Positions 14,830 through 23,547 of a stretch of DNA of 54,273 nt are shown here, piece by piece (positions within the stretch are counted from its first letter, which is position 1; each line of letters starts with the position of its first letter). This stretch comes from Holophagales bacterium UBA2201 (GTDB taxonomy: Bacteria; Acidobacteriota; Thermoanaerobaculia; UBA2201): NCBI GenBank assembly GCA_002327305.1, contig DCUZ01000048.1:1-54273 (forward strand). The letters are read 5' to 3'. Under the pieces are notes generated by a model. That model was not told the DNA's origin. It did not search any database and worked only from the letters and a program-made list of their open reading frames with translations. Made by a program: the position numbers and the translations under genes.

Positions 14830-15695
14830 ACTACCGCCTCATCCCGCGTCTGGACATCAAGGGTCCCAACCTGGTCAAGGGGATCCATTTGGAGGGGCTT
14901 CGGGTACTTGGAAAGCCTCGGCGCTTCGCGAAGTTCTATTACGAGAACGGCGCCGACGAGCTGGTCTACATGGACGTGGTCGCCTCCCTATACGGGAGGA
15001 ACAACCTGGCGCGCATTGTGGAGGAAACCTCCAGGGAGATCTTTATTCCCTTGACGGTCGGCGGCGGCCTTCGCACGATCGAGGACATCCGCGCCATCCT
15101 GCAGGCCGGAGCCGACAAGGTGTCGCTCAACACCGCGGCCATCGGACGGCCGGAACTGATCACCGAGGCATCCCGACGATTCGGCTCCTCGACCATTGTG
15201 ATCTCAATCGAGGCGAAGAAGCAGCCGGACGGGACTTACGAGGCCTACACCGACAATGGCCGGGTCCGTACCGGCGTGAACGCGTGCGATTGGGCGGTGC
15301 GGGTGGAGGCCCTCGGCGCGGGGGAGATTCTGCTGACCTCGATCGACAACGAGGGAACGGGCCGGGGATTCGATCTCGGTCTTACCCGCGCCGTGGCCGA
15401 ATCCGTGTCCATCCCCGTCATCGCCTGCGGGGGCGCCGGCCAGGTCCGGCATGTTTCCGAAGTGATCGATGAGGGAAAGGCGGACGCCGTCAGCATGGCC
15501 TCCTGCCTCCACTACCAATATATCCGGCACTATTATTCCGACGACGACTATTCCACGGAAGGGAACGTGGCCTTCCTCCGAAGCGGAAAGGCGTTCACCA
15601 AGGTGCAGGGTGCCGACATTGCCGGGATCAAGGACCACCTGGGATCCCTTGGCATTCCCTGCTGCAAGCCCGATTGGGCGGCATTGCATGCCTGA
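14826..15695 (+). CDS. hisF: HisF-like subunit of the amidino-forming system
   Basis: A 289-aa TIM barrel related to imidazole-glycerol-phosphate synthase cyclase. Here it most likely works with the HisH-like glutaminase and WbpG rather than in histidine synthesis. Asp10 in RLDIKG matches the first catalytic Asp of HisF, but the second, Asp130 in the Thermotoga enzyme, is Glu129 (ISIEAKK), consistent with relaxed cyclase function. In Pseudomonas the hisH-hisF-wbpG trio supplies ammonia for an acetamidino group. ATGA overlap with the neuD gene; the hisH start overlaps its end by eight nt. An upstream in-frame extension is rejected as the shadow of neuD. Confidence 0.9.
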   Translation: MNYRLIPRLDIKGPNLVKGIHLEGLRVLGKPRRFAKFYYENGADELVYMDVVASLYGRNNLARIVEETSREIFIPLTVGGGLRTIEDIRAILQAGADKVSLNTAAIGRPELITEASRRFGSSTIVISIEAKKQPDGTYEAYTDNGRVRTGVNACDWAVRVEALGAGEILLTSIDNEGTGRGFDLGLTRAVAESVSIPVIACGGAGQVRHVSEVIDEGKADAVSMASCLHYQYIRHYYSDDDYSTEGNVAFLRSGKAFTKVQGADIAGIKDHLGSLGIPCCKPDWAALHA

Positions 15696-16368
15696 ACTTC
15701 ATCGTCCCCGCGTGGCCATCGTGGACTATGGAGTGGGAAACCTCTTCAGCGTCAGACAGGCCTGCGAGTCCTCTGGTCTGGAGGCCTCGATTACACATTC
15801 CAGGACCGCGATCCTCTCCGCCGAGGCCGTCATCCTGCCGGGGGTCGGCGCCTTTGGAGACGCCATGGAACAACTGCGCCGGCTGAATCTGATCGGCGTG
15901 CTTGAGGAGATCGGGGCGTCCGACAAGCCACTCCTCGGCGTCTGCCTCGGCATGCAGGTTCTCATGGAGAACAGCGAGGAGTTCGGCGCCCATAGGGGTC
16001 TCGGCCTGCTCAAGGGCTCGGTGGTCCGGCTGAGGGGAGAGGCGGGAGAGGGACGGAGGATCAAGGTGCCGCATGTGGGCTGGAACCGGTTGGAGAAATC
16101 CCCCGCCGCCCGCGATCCATGGGAAGGCACCCTCCTTCAGGGTCTTCCGGACGGGGTCCACATGTACTTCGTCCACTCCTACTACGCCAAGCCGCTGGAC
16201 GGGTCGGTCGTGCTCGCCACGACCCCCTACGGTCCGCAGCGCTTTGCTTCCGTGCTCCAATACCGCAACATCTTCGCCTGCCAGTGCCACCCCGAACGCA
16301 GCGGCCCCGCCGGGCTCACGGTTTACCGGAACCTTGCCCTCCGCCTCTGCGGCGGAACCCATCCTTGA
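15688..16368 (+). CDS. hisH: HisH-like glutamine amidotransferase subunit
   Basis: Class I glutaminase of 226 aa that would hydrolyse glutamine and pass ammonia to its partners. The triad is intact: Cys86 in LGVCLGMQ, His201 and Glu203 in CHPERS. PHVGWN is the HisH signature. The ATG at 15688 overlaps the hisF end; a longer in-frame reading back to 15469 is the shadow of hisF. Gene order hisF-hisH-wbpG points to amidination of a sugar, not histidine biosynthesis; no other his gene is present. Confidence 0.92.
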   Translation: MPELHRPRVAIVDYGVGNLFSVRQACESSGLEASITHSRTAILSAEAVILPGVGAFGDAMEQLRRLNLIGVLEEIGASDKPLLGVCLGMQVLMENSEEFGAHRGLGLLKGSVVRLRGEAGEGRRIKVPHVGWNRLEKSPAARDPWEGTLLQGLPDGVHMYFVHSYYAKPLDGSVVLATTPYGPQRFASVLQYRNIFACQCHPERSGPAGLTVYRNLALRLCGGTHP

Positions 16369-16384
16369 GAATTAGGAGCATCCG

Positions 16385-17650
16385 ATGCCAAGCCAGAAGA
16401 TCCTCGACCGCCAACTGCCCATCCTGCCTTCCGAGATCAAGTTCTGCAAGAAATGCGTGGTTTCCAACCAGCGCCCCCGGATCCACTTCGACGAAGAGGG
16501 CATCTGCGGAGCTTGCCGCTATGCCGAGATCAAGGAACGCGGAATCTCCTGGCCGGACAGGGAAAAAGAGCTGAGGGACCTGTGCGACCGCTACCGCCGG
16601 GATGACGGGCGATTCGACGTCATCATACCGGCCAGCGGCGGCAAGGACAGCAGCCGCGTGGCTTGGGAACTGAAAGCCCTCTACGGCATGCATCCGCTCA
16701 CGATCACCTGGGCGCCGTTCGAGTACACGCCGGAGGGTTACGAGAACTTCCGCCAGTTCATCAAGGTCGGCGGGTTCAACAACCTCATGGCATGGCAGAA
16801 CGGCCGCTTCCACCGCAAACTCGCCCGCGTCGCCTTCGAGGCCCTCGGGGACGCCTGGCAGCCCTTCACCTACGGACAGGTCGCCTACGCCTTTCACATC
16901 GCGCGGGCCTTCGACGTCAAACTGGTCTTCTTCGGGGAGAACGGCGAGGCGGAGTATAGCGGCGACCCGCGGGTCTATAATTTGCGGGGGATGCCGTTCG
17001 ATCTCTGGGCGGAGCAATACTTCAAAGGCATCACCGTGGACGACCTCGTTCAATACGGGATGGAGGAGACGGATTACTTCAGCCGGAAGGATTTTGATCC
17101 GAGCGATCTGACTTTCTACCGGCCCCCGGACCCGGAGGACATGAAGAAGCGGGGCATCGAGTTCCACTGGTTTTCCTATTATAAGAAATGGATCCCGCAG
17201 GAGAACTATTACCACGCCAGCGAGCACACGGGATTCCAGGCCAACCCCCACGGCCGATCTGAGGGGACCTATTCCAAATACGCCAGCCTCGACGACCAGA
17301 CCGATGGGTTCCACTTCTACCTCGCGTTCATCAAGTTCGGCATCGGCCGGTGCACTTCGGACGCGGCCCACGAGGTCCGTGACGGGCACATCACCCGGGA
17401 GGAGGGCGCCGCCCTGGTGCGGAGGTTCGACGGGGAGTTTCCCCGGCGATGGTATAAGGAGTTTCTGGAGTACCTGGATATCACCGACGAGCATTTTTGG
17501 GAGGTGGCCGACCGGTTCCGCCGCCCGCACATCTGGAAACGGGAGCAGGGCACATGGAATCTCCGGGCCGCCGTGCATGATGAGTACCCCGCCTCCGAAC
17601 CGTTGCCGGGCTACCTTGCCAGCCTCGAAGGAGGGACGGCGCCGCGATGA
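16385..17650 (+). CDS. wbpG: N-acetyl-sugar amidotransferase (WbpG/PtmG type)
   Basis: A 421-aa PP-loop ATP pyrophosphatase that converts an acetamido group to acetamidino using ammonia from HisH/HisF. The sequence shows a zinc-like set Cys21, Cys24, Cys41, Cys44 and the PP-loop SGGKDSS at 84-90, followed by the LVFFGENGEAEYSG stretch of WbpG. In Campylobacter the homologue PtmG makes the 5-acetamidino form of legionaminic acid; in Pseudomonas WbpG acts on a diacetamido uronic acid. Both substrates could exist here, but the placement inside the leg genes favours the nonulosonate. AGGAG about eight nt upstream is a good SD. Confidence 0.92.
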   Translation: MPSQKILDRQLPILPSEIKFCKKCVVSNQRPRIHFDEEGICGACRYAEIKERGISWPDREKELRDLCDRYRRDDGRFDVIIPASGGKDSSRVAWELKALYGMHPLTITWAPFEYTPEGYENFRQFIKVGGFNNLMAWQNGRFHRKLARVAFEALGDAWQPFTYGQVAYAFHIARAFDVKLVFFGENGEAEYSGDPRVYNLRGMPFDLWAEQYFKGITVDDLVQYGMEETDYFSRKDFDPSDLTFYRPPDPEDMKKRGIEFHWFSYYKKWIPQENYYHASEHTGFQANPHGRSEGTYSKYASLDDQTDGFHFYLAFIKFGIGRCTSDAAHEVRDGHITREEGAALVRRFDGEFPRRWYKEFLEYLDITDEHFWEVADRFRRPHIWKREQGTWNLRAAVHDEYPASEPLPGYLASLEGGTAPR

Positions 17651-18318
17651 ACCTCTCGCTGCCCCGGCCGGAATTGGCCACCTACCTCGGGCGCCAGCTG
17701 GAGGCATTCTTCCCAGACGGCGCTCCGCCCGATGGTTTGGAGGCTGGGATCGGCGAGGCTCTGGCGCGTCTGGAGACCTGCTTCGCCCACGTGGCCGATC
17801 CGGCCTTTTCGCGCGAGGGGAGGCCGTATTTCAACCACCTCCACAGCGATCAGTACGCCATGTTCGTCTATCTCATTTCCAGGGTTCTGTACGAGCGCGG
17901 GGCGGACCGCCGGACCTGCGAGAAACTGTTTTGTCTGAACAAGGCGCTCTATGGCATCGACGCTTTTTTCGAGGTGGAACTGCCCGCCGTGTTCGTTTTT
18001 TCCCACGCGACGGGTACGGTTCTCGGCCGCGCGACCTACGGTGATTTTCTTCTGGTGTACCAGCATTGCACGGTCGGAGCGGCCCGTGCCGCCAAGGGTG
18101 GGGGGCGAGGCCTCTATCCGGTGCTCGGGAGTCATGTTTCCCTTTATGCCGGGGCGACGGTGGTCGGGGCCTGCCGCATCGGTGACATGTGCAAGATCTC
18201 GGCGCATTCCCTGATCCTCAACCGCCATCTCAAGCCGGGCCTCATGTATCGGGGAACCCCGGCCTCCCATGAAACCGCTCCGTTCCCATTTCCGGACAAC
18301 ATCTGGAGATCTCCCTGA
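17647..18318 (+). CDS. CysE-like hexapeptide acyltransferase
   Basis: A 223-aa protein with a helical N-terminal half and a C-terminal hexapeptide beta-helix (about 120-210). YGDFLLVYQHCTVGAARAAKGG resembles the catalytic His region of serine acetyltransferase-like enzymes. A role in O- or N-acetylation of a sugar in this pathway is inferred from position between wbpG and ptmE. True CysE would be longer at the N-terminus and is unlikely in this context. It might be the LegH-type N-acetyltransferase instead of the neuD-like protein. ATGA overlap upstream. Confidence 0.75.
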   Translation: MNLSLPRPELATYLGRQLEAFFPDGAPPDGLEAGIGEALARLETCFAHVADPAFSREGRPYFNHLHSDQYAMFVYLISRVLYERGADRRTCEKLFCLNKALYGIDAFFEVELPAVFVFSHATGTVLGRATYGDFLLVYQHCTVGAARAAKGGGRGLYPVLGSHVSLYAGATVVGACRIGDMCKISAHSLILNRHLKPGLMYRGTPASHETAPFPFPDNIWRSP

Positions 18319-18344
18319 CGCGGAGACCGGACTGGAGTCGACCC

Positions 18345-19385
18345 ATGCATGACTTGACAAAGTGCACCATCGGACCCACGGCGAGGGTTCGGGACGCGTT
18401 GCTCTCGCTGGAGGTCTCCGGGGTGGAAATCGTCCTGGTGGTGGACGGAGACCACCGGCTGGTCGGCATTTTAACCGACGGCGATCTCCGACGGGCCATC
18501 CTTCAAGGCACCGGCCTTGAAGCCCGGCTCGATTCCTATCTCCAGAGGAAGTTCATTTCCGTGTCCGACCAATCCGGACGCGCCGAGGTTCTGGACCTCA
18601 TGCAAGCCCGGGGGATCAGCCAAATCCCCATCGTGGACGACGCGGGGCGGTTGATCGGCCTCCATACCCTGCATGCCATCCTGGGTTCCACCCTTCGCGG
18701 CAATTGGGCTGTGATCTTGGCCGGAGGACGGGGCGAACGGCTGCGGCCGCTGACGGACACCCTGCCCAAACCCATGATCAAAGTGGCCGGCCGCCCCATC
18801 CTGGAGCGCACCATCCTCCATCTGGTCGGGTTCGGCATCACAACCATCTATCTCGCCGTGAATTATATGGCAGAGATGGTCATGGCGCATTTCAACGATG
18901 GCGGGAGATTCGGCTGCAAGATCCATTACCTTCATGAAACGAAGCCCCTGGGGACGGGAGGGCCGCTCTCCCTGCTCAGCGAGCGCCCCAGGCTTCCCTT
19001 CCTGGTGCTCAACGGCGATCTGTTGACCCAGTTTGACGTGGGACGCATGCTATTCCACCACGAGAACCAGAATCTGATGGCAACCGTGGGCATTCAAGAA
19101 TATGTGCATACCGTTCCCTACGGAGTCGTGGAAGTGAACGATGGCCGAATCCTCGGTCTTCGGGAGAAACCTGCTGAGATGTGGCACATTAATACGGGAA
19201 TCTACGTGCTGGATCCATGTCTGCTGGATCGGATCCCTCCCGACACCTTCTTTCCCCTGCCGAACCTTGTGGAAGAATGCATTGATCGGGGCGAAGCCGT
19301 GGGGGCGTTCCGCATTGAGGAGGACTGGATGGATGTGGGAAGGCATCACGATCTGAAGGTCGCCCGCGGCGAGGCGGACCGATGA
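18345..19385 (+). CDS. ptmE: CBS-domain nucleotidyltransferase PtmE/LegX (glucosamine-1-phosphate guanylyltransferase type)
   Basis: A 346-aa fusion of two N-terminal CBS domains (about 1-115) with a sugar-phosphate nucleotidyltransferase domain whose motif ILAGGRGERLRPLT spans 124-137, followed by LPKPM. This domain order is that of PtmE/LegX, which makes GDP-GlcN/GlcNAc, the committed GDP-linked precursor of legionaminic acid. The CBS pair probably senses an adenosine or guanosine nucleotide. ATGA overlap with legB directly downstream supports the assignment. Confidence 0.9.
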   Translation: MHDLTKCTIGPTARVRDALLSLEVSGVEIVLVVDGDHRLVGILTDGDLRRAILQGTGLEARLDSYLQRKFISVSDQSGRAEVLDLMQARGISQIPIVDDAGRLIGLHTLHAILGSTLRGNWAVILAGGRGERLRPLTDTLPKPMIKVAGRPILERTILHLVGFGITTIYLAVNYMAEMVMAHFNDGGRFGCKIHYLHETKPLGTGGPLSLLSERPRLPFLVLNGDLLTQFDVGRMLFHHENQNLMATVGIQEYVHTVPYGVVEVNDGRILGLREKPAEMWHINTGIYVLDPCLLDRIPPDTFFPLPNLVEECIDRGEAVGAFRIEEDWMDVGRHHDLKVARGEADR

Positions 19386-20377
19386 AAAGCGTCAAGAACA
19401 GAATGGTCCTGGTCACCGGCGCGGACGGCTTCATCGGGAGCCACCTGACGGAGCGGCTCGTGGAATCGGGCGCGGAAGTTCGCGCCTTCTGCTTCTACAA
19501 CTCCAACGGCTCCTGGGGCTGGCTGGACGAGGCCCCCCGTGAGGTGAAACGGTCGCTCGACGTCCGCCTCGGCGACATCCGGGACGCCCGGTTCGTCGAA
19601 GAGGCGTGCCGGGGGGTGGACACGGTGTTCCACCTGGCCGCCCTCATCGCCATCCCCTTTTCCTACCGGGCCCCCGAATCCTTCGTGGATACCAACATCA
19701 ACGGGACGCTCAATATCCTGGAGGGGGCCCGGCGGGCCGGCTGCAGGCGTGTGATCAACACCTCCACAAGCGAAGTGTACGGCACCCCCGCCGATCTTCC
19801 CATCCGGGAGACCCATCCCCTGCAGGGGCAATCCCCCTACAGCGCCTCCAAGATCGCCGCCGACAAATTGTGCGAGGCCTACCACTGCTCGTTCGGCCTC
19901 CCCGTGGTCACCCTGCGCCCCTTCAACACCTACGGCCCCCGGCAGTCCATGCGGGCGGTCCTCCCCACCATTCTGGTCCAGCTTCTTTCGGGTAAGCGTT
20001 CCATCGCGCTGGGGAACGTGGAGCCGCGACGGGACCTCACCTTCGTGGCCGACACGGTGGAGGGGTTCGTCCGGTGCGCTGAAGCCAAAGGGGTGGAGGG
20101 ACAGGTGATCCAACTGGGCACCGGCCGGACCGAGTCCATCCGCGAGGTGTTCGAGACGGCCTGCCGGGTCCTGGGGCGCGATGCCGTCATCAAGACCCGC
20201 AATGAGCGGGTCCGCCCGGACAAAAGCGAGGTGATGGTCCTGCAGTCGGACCCCGCCCTCGCCCGCAAACGGCTGGGCTGGAAGGCCCGCGTCTCCCTGG
20301 AGGAGGGCATCCGGCGGACCGCCGCATGGATCGAGCCCCGCCTCGGGCGCTACGCCGCCGACCGCTACCATGTCTGA
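19382..20377 (+). CDS. legB: NAD-dependent sugar-nucleotide 4,6-dehydratase LegB
   Basis: A 331-aa extended SDR: TGADGFIGS at 12-20, TSTSEVYGT at 127-135, catalytic Tyr153 and Lys157 in SPYSASK. The wording around NTSTSEVYGTP and RPFNTYGPRQS is characteristic of LegB, which converts GDP-GlcNAc to the 4-keto-6-deoxy sugar. It lies directly between ptmE and legC, the enzymes acting before and after it. The start overlaps ptmE (ATGA) and the end overlaps legC by eight nt. Confidence 0.94.
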   Translation: MKSVKNRMVLVTGADGFIGSHLTERLVESGAEVRAFCFYNSNGSWGWLDEAPREVKRSLDVRLGDIRDARFVEEACRGVDTVFHLAALIAIPFSYRAPESFVDTNINGTLNILEGARRAGCRRVINTSTSEVYGTPADLPIRETHPLQGQSPYSASKIAADKLCEAYHCSFGLPVVTLRPFNTYGPRQSMRAVLPTILVQLLSGKRSIALGNVEPRRDLTFVADTVEGFVRCAEAKGVEGQVIQLGTGRTESIREVFETACRVLGRDAVIKTRNERVRPDKSEVMVLQSDPALARKRLGWKARVSLEEGIRRTAAWIEPRLGRYAADRYHV

Positions 20378-21539
20378 CCCCTTCATCCCCCTCTCCGAAC
20401 CCTGCATGGGCGGCAACGCCTCCGCCTATGTGCAGGAGTGCATCGCCACCAACTGGGTCTCCTCCGTGGGGGCCTTCGTGGACCGGTTCGAGCGGATGAC
20501 GGCCGACTATGTGGGCCTCCCCCACGCCGTGGCCGCGGTCAACGGCACCGCCGCCCTGCACATCGCCCTGCTTGTGGCCGGCGTCGAACCCGGCGACGCC
20601 GTGATCGTCCCCGCCCTCACCTTCGTCGCCCCGGTCAACGCCGTCCGGTACGCCGGCGCCTTGCCCGTTTTCATGGACGCGGAGCCGGAGCACTTCCAGA
20701 TGGATGTGGCCAAGCTGGCCCGGTTCCTGCAGGAGGAATGCGATCGTTCCAACGGCACGACCGTCCACCGCGCCACCGGGCGGCCCCTGCGCGCGGTCAT
20801 CCCCGTCCATGTTATCGGGCATCCAGTGGACATGGACCCGCTCATGGGCCTGGCCCGGGAACACGGCCTCGTCGTGATCGAGGATGCCACGGAAAGTTTG
20901 GGCTCCACCTACAAGGGCAGGATGACGGGCTCCATCGGCGACCTGGGGTGTTTCTCCTACAACGGCAACAAGATCATCACCACCGGCGGGGGCGGCATGC
21001 TCGTCACCGCCCAAAAGGAGTGGGCCGGGCGGGCCAAGTACCTGACCACCCAGGCCAAGGACGACCCCCTGGAGTACATCCACAACTCCATCGGCTATAA
21101 CTACCGCCTCACGAATCTCCTCGCCGCCCTCGGGTGCGCCCAGATGGAGCAATTGGAGTCGTTCCTCGACAAGAAGCGGGCCATCGCCCGTCGATACGAC
21201 GAGGCGTTCCGGAACATCCCCGGTCTGCGCACGCCACGCACCGCGGAGTGGGCCGCGCCCAACGCGTGGCTCTACACGGTGCTGGTGGACGAAACCGCCG
21301 CCCCCCTCGACAGCCGGGAGCTGATGCGCCGCCTGCAGGCGCAGGGCATCCAGTCGCGCCCGCTCTGGCACCCCATCTACACCCTGCCGCCTTATGCCGA
21401 TTGTCCGGCCTACCGCGTGGAGACGGCGGATATCCTCTACCGGCGGGCCCTCTCGATCCCCTGTTCCGTGGGATTGACCGAGGCGGACCAGGATAGGGTC
21501 AGCGGCGCCGTGGCCGAGGGCCTGCAGAAAGGAACCTGA
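20370..21539 (+). CDS. legC: PLP-dependent 4-aminotransferase LegC
   Basis: Aminates C4 of the keto sugar made by LegB. A 389-aa DegT/DnrJ/EryC1 protein with IEDATESLGS (Asp172) and the Schiff-base Lys201 in YNGNKIITTGGGG. The start MSDPFIPLSEP and TNWVSSVGAFV stretch match LegC. It ends immediately before the next ATG. Confidence 0.94.
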   Translation: MSDPFIPLSEPCMGGNASAYVQECIATNWVSSVGAFVDRFERMTADYVGLPHAVAAVNGTAALHIALLVAGVEPGDAVIVPALTFVAPVNAVRYAGALPVFMDAEPEHFQMDVAKLARFLQEECDRSNGTTVHRATGRPLRAVIPVHVIGHPVDMDPLMGLAREHGLVVIEDATESLGSTYKGRMTGSIGDLGCFSYNGNKIITTGGGGMLVTAQKEWAGRAKYLTTQAKDDPLEYIHNSIGYNYRLTNLLAALGCAQMEQLESFLDKKRAIARRYDEAFRNIPGLRTPRTAEWAAPNAWLYTVLVDETAAPLDSRELMRRLQAQGIQSRPLWHPIYTLPPYADCPAYRVETADILYRRALSIPCSVGLTEADQDRVSGAVAEGLQKGT

Positions 21540-22511
21540 ATGAAGATCGTCATCGCCGGGGCCGGACAACTGGGAAGCCGCCATCTGCAAGCCCTCCGGG
21601 CCGTCCAATTCCCGCTCGACATCAGGGTGATCGACCCGACCCCGACGGCCCTGAATACGGCGATGGATCGGTGGCAGGCCGCGCCTCGCAGCGAAGCCGA
21701 GCACGCGGTCTCGTTTAGTTCCGATCCGGGTCCGATCGATGGCCCCGTCGACCTGGCTATCATTGCGACCAATGCCGACCAGCGGCGGGCGACCGTCGAG
21801 GCCCTCCTGTGCCAAGGCGTGGTGCGGACCATGATCCTGGAGAAATTGCTCTTCACCCGGGAAGAGGATTTCGGGGCCGTGGCGGAGCTTTTCCAGCGCC
21901 ACCGAACCCAGGCCTGGGTCAACTGCAACATGCGCATGATGCCCTTTTACGGCGGAATCCGAGCGGAAATCGGACGAGGCCCCGTCCACTATAGGGTTTC
22001 CGGCAGCGATTTCGGCCTCATTTCCGGGGCGATCCACTATCTGGACCACCTCGCCTATCTGACCGGCTGTTCGAACTTCCAACTCCATGCAGACCGGCTG
22101 GAATGGCCCCCCATTCCCTGCAAGCGGCCCGGGTTCAGCGAGCTCACCGGCTCCCTGGAGGCCCGGTTCGACGACGGCAGCCAAATGCACATAACCTGCT
22201 ATCCGGGGAAGGGCATCCCGATCCTCCTGGAGATCGAATCTCCGGAATACCGCTGTATCTGCCGCGAGTCGGAATCCATGGCCTGGATATCCAGGCAATC
22301 CGGGGCGTGGCGTTGGGAGGAGACGGAGGCCGTCGTCCCCTTTCAAAGCCAACTGACGACCCGCCTGGCGGAGGAGATCCTGACCCGGGGGACCTGCCCC
22401 CTGCCGGATTATGCGCTGTCGGCCTCCATTCACCTGCAATTCCTGAACCCGCTGTGGAAATTCATCGCCCGGCAGGGGGAGGGGAAGGGTCAACCGTTCC
22501 TCTTCACTTAA
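21540..22511 (+). CDS. Divergent Gfo/Idh/MocA-type oxidoreductase
   Basis: A 323-aa protein with Rossmann motif GAGQLGSRHL (7-16). Near residue 100 ILEKLLFT stands where the family normally has EKP; the Lys is kept but the Pro is lost. The C-terminal half shows GAIHYLDHLAYLTG, similar to the family's catalytic helix. Its start abuts the legC stop. Related proteins occur in legionaminate and other nonulosonate clusters, where they are suggested to act on the sugar after synthesis, but the reaction is not known. It is the third of four Gfo/Idh proteins in the window. Confidence 0.75.
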   Translation: MKIVIAGAGQLGSRHLQALRAVQFPLDIRVIDPTPTALNTAMDRWQAAPRSEAEHAVSFSSDPGPIDGPVDLAIIATNADQRRATVEALLCQGVVRTMILEKLLFTREEDFGAVAELFQRHRTQAWVNCNMRMMPFYGGIRAEIGRGPVHYRVSGSDFGLISGAIHYLDHLAYLTGCSNFQLHADRLEWPPIPCKRPGFSELTGSLEARFDDGSQMHITCYPGKGIPILLEIESPEYRCICRESESMAWISRQSGAWRWEETEAVVPFQSQLTTRLAEEILTRGTCPLPDYALSASIHLQFLNPLWKFIARQGEGKGQPFLFT

Positions 22512-22536
22512 TGACGACGGAGGGGCTCATCGACTC

Positions 22537-23547
22537 ATGAAAGGCGCAACCGCAAGGATCGGACTGATCGGCTATGGCTTCATCGCCCAGAAGCACATCG
22601 AGGTCTTCCGCGCCCTCGGCGCGGAGGTCGTGGCCACCTGCAACCGCTCCGAGGCCAAGCGGCGGGAAGCGAGGGAGAGATGGGGCATCGCCGCCGGCTA
22701 CTCGGACCCGCTGGAGATGGCGGACCGGGAACAGCCGGACGCCCTTCTCCTGACGGCCGGCATCGAAGCCGTGGCCCCCCTGGCCCGGACGCTCCTCCCC
22801 CTCCACCTCCCCATGCTCATCGAAAAACCACCCGGCCTGTCCCTGGAGGAGACGCGAGGGCTCGCGGCCCTGGCCCGTGAGCACGGCACGCCCGCGATGG
22901 TGGGGCTCAACCGACGCTTCTATTCGGTCTATCACCGGGCGCTGGAGCGCATGGGCGGGAGGGGGGCGGTGACCGGGGTGAATGTCGAATGGTCGGAGGA
23001 CCCGCCGGGCCTTCTCGCCGCCGGCGTTCCCGCGGAGCAAATCCCCTTGTATGTGTACGCCAACAGCCTGCACGGCGTCGACCTGCTCCCCTTTTTCGCC
23101 GGCGCGATCCCCTCCCCCGCCGTCTGGGGCCGCGATCTGGACCCCGCCGGGGGCCAGTACCGGTGGCAGATGGCCCTGGATGGGGTGGCCGAGCGGGGCG
23201 CCCGCGTCCACTTCGCTTCGAACTGGGATGTCCCGGGGCGATGGCGCCTCGTGGTGGACGCCCCGGACGCCCGCATGGTGAGCGCCCCTCTGGAAACGGC
23301 CCTGATCCTGGCCCGCGGCAAGGGCGTCGAGGAGGTCTCCCCCTCGGACGAGGACAAGCGATTCAAGCCGGGTTTTCACGGCCAGGCGGCCTTTTTTCTG
23401 GAGGTCGTCCGCGACGGCCGTCCGGTCGAATGGCCGGCCTGCGGACTTCCGGAAGCGCTCCCGGGCATGGAGATATGCGAACGCCTGACCCGCGCCGTCC
23501 GGGACGGCGCCATGGACAACGTACAGCCCTTTAAGGAGGAAATATGA
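22537..23547 (+). CDS. Gfo/Idh/MocA-family oxidoreductase
   Basis: A 336-aa protein with nucleotide motif GLIGYGFIAQKH near the N-terminus and LIEKPPGLSLEE around residue 95, both standard for the family. ANSLHGVDLLPFF corresponds to the catalytic helix with His and Asp. GGAGG upstream may serve as SD. Its stop overlaps the methyltransferase start (ATGA), with AAGGAGG just inside its 3' end. Substrate unknown; probably a sugar modification linked to the nonulosonate. Confidence 0.82.
   Translation: MKGATARIGLIGYGFIAQKHIEVFRALGAEVVATCNRSEAKRREARERWGIAAGYSDPLEMADREQPDALLLTAGIEAVAPLARTLLPLHLPMLIEKPPGLSLEETRGLAALAREHGTPAMVGLNRRFYSVYHRALERMGGRGAVTGVNVEWSEDPPGLLAAGVPAEQIPLYVYANSLHGVDLLPFFAGAIPSPAVWGRDLDPAGGQYRWQMALDGVAERGARVHFASNWDVPGRWRLVVDAPDARMVSAPLETALILARGKGVEEVSPSDEDKRFKPGFHGQAAFFLEVVRDGRPVEWPACGLPEALPGMEICERLTRAVRDGAMDNVQPFKEEI

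Noticed and set aside
14826..16368. Histidine biosynthesis genes
   Set aside because: Only hisF- and hisH-like genes occur, followed by wbpG; the HisF-like protein has a changed catalytic Asp, so an amidino-sugar role fits better.
20190..22493. 767-aa open frame on the minus strand
   Set aside because: Antisense to legB, legC and the Gfo/Idh gene, all of which have clear family motifs.
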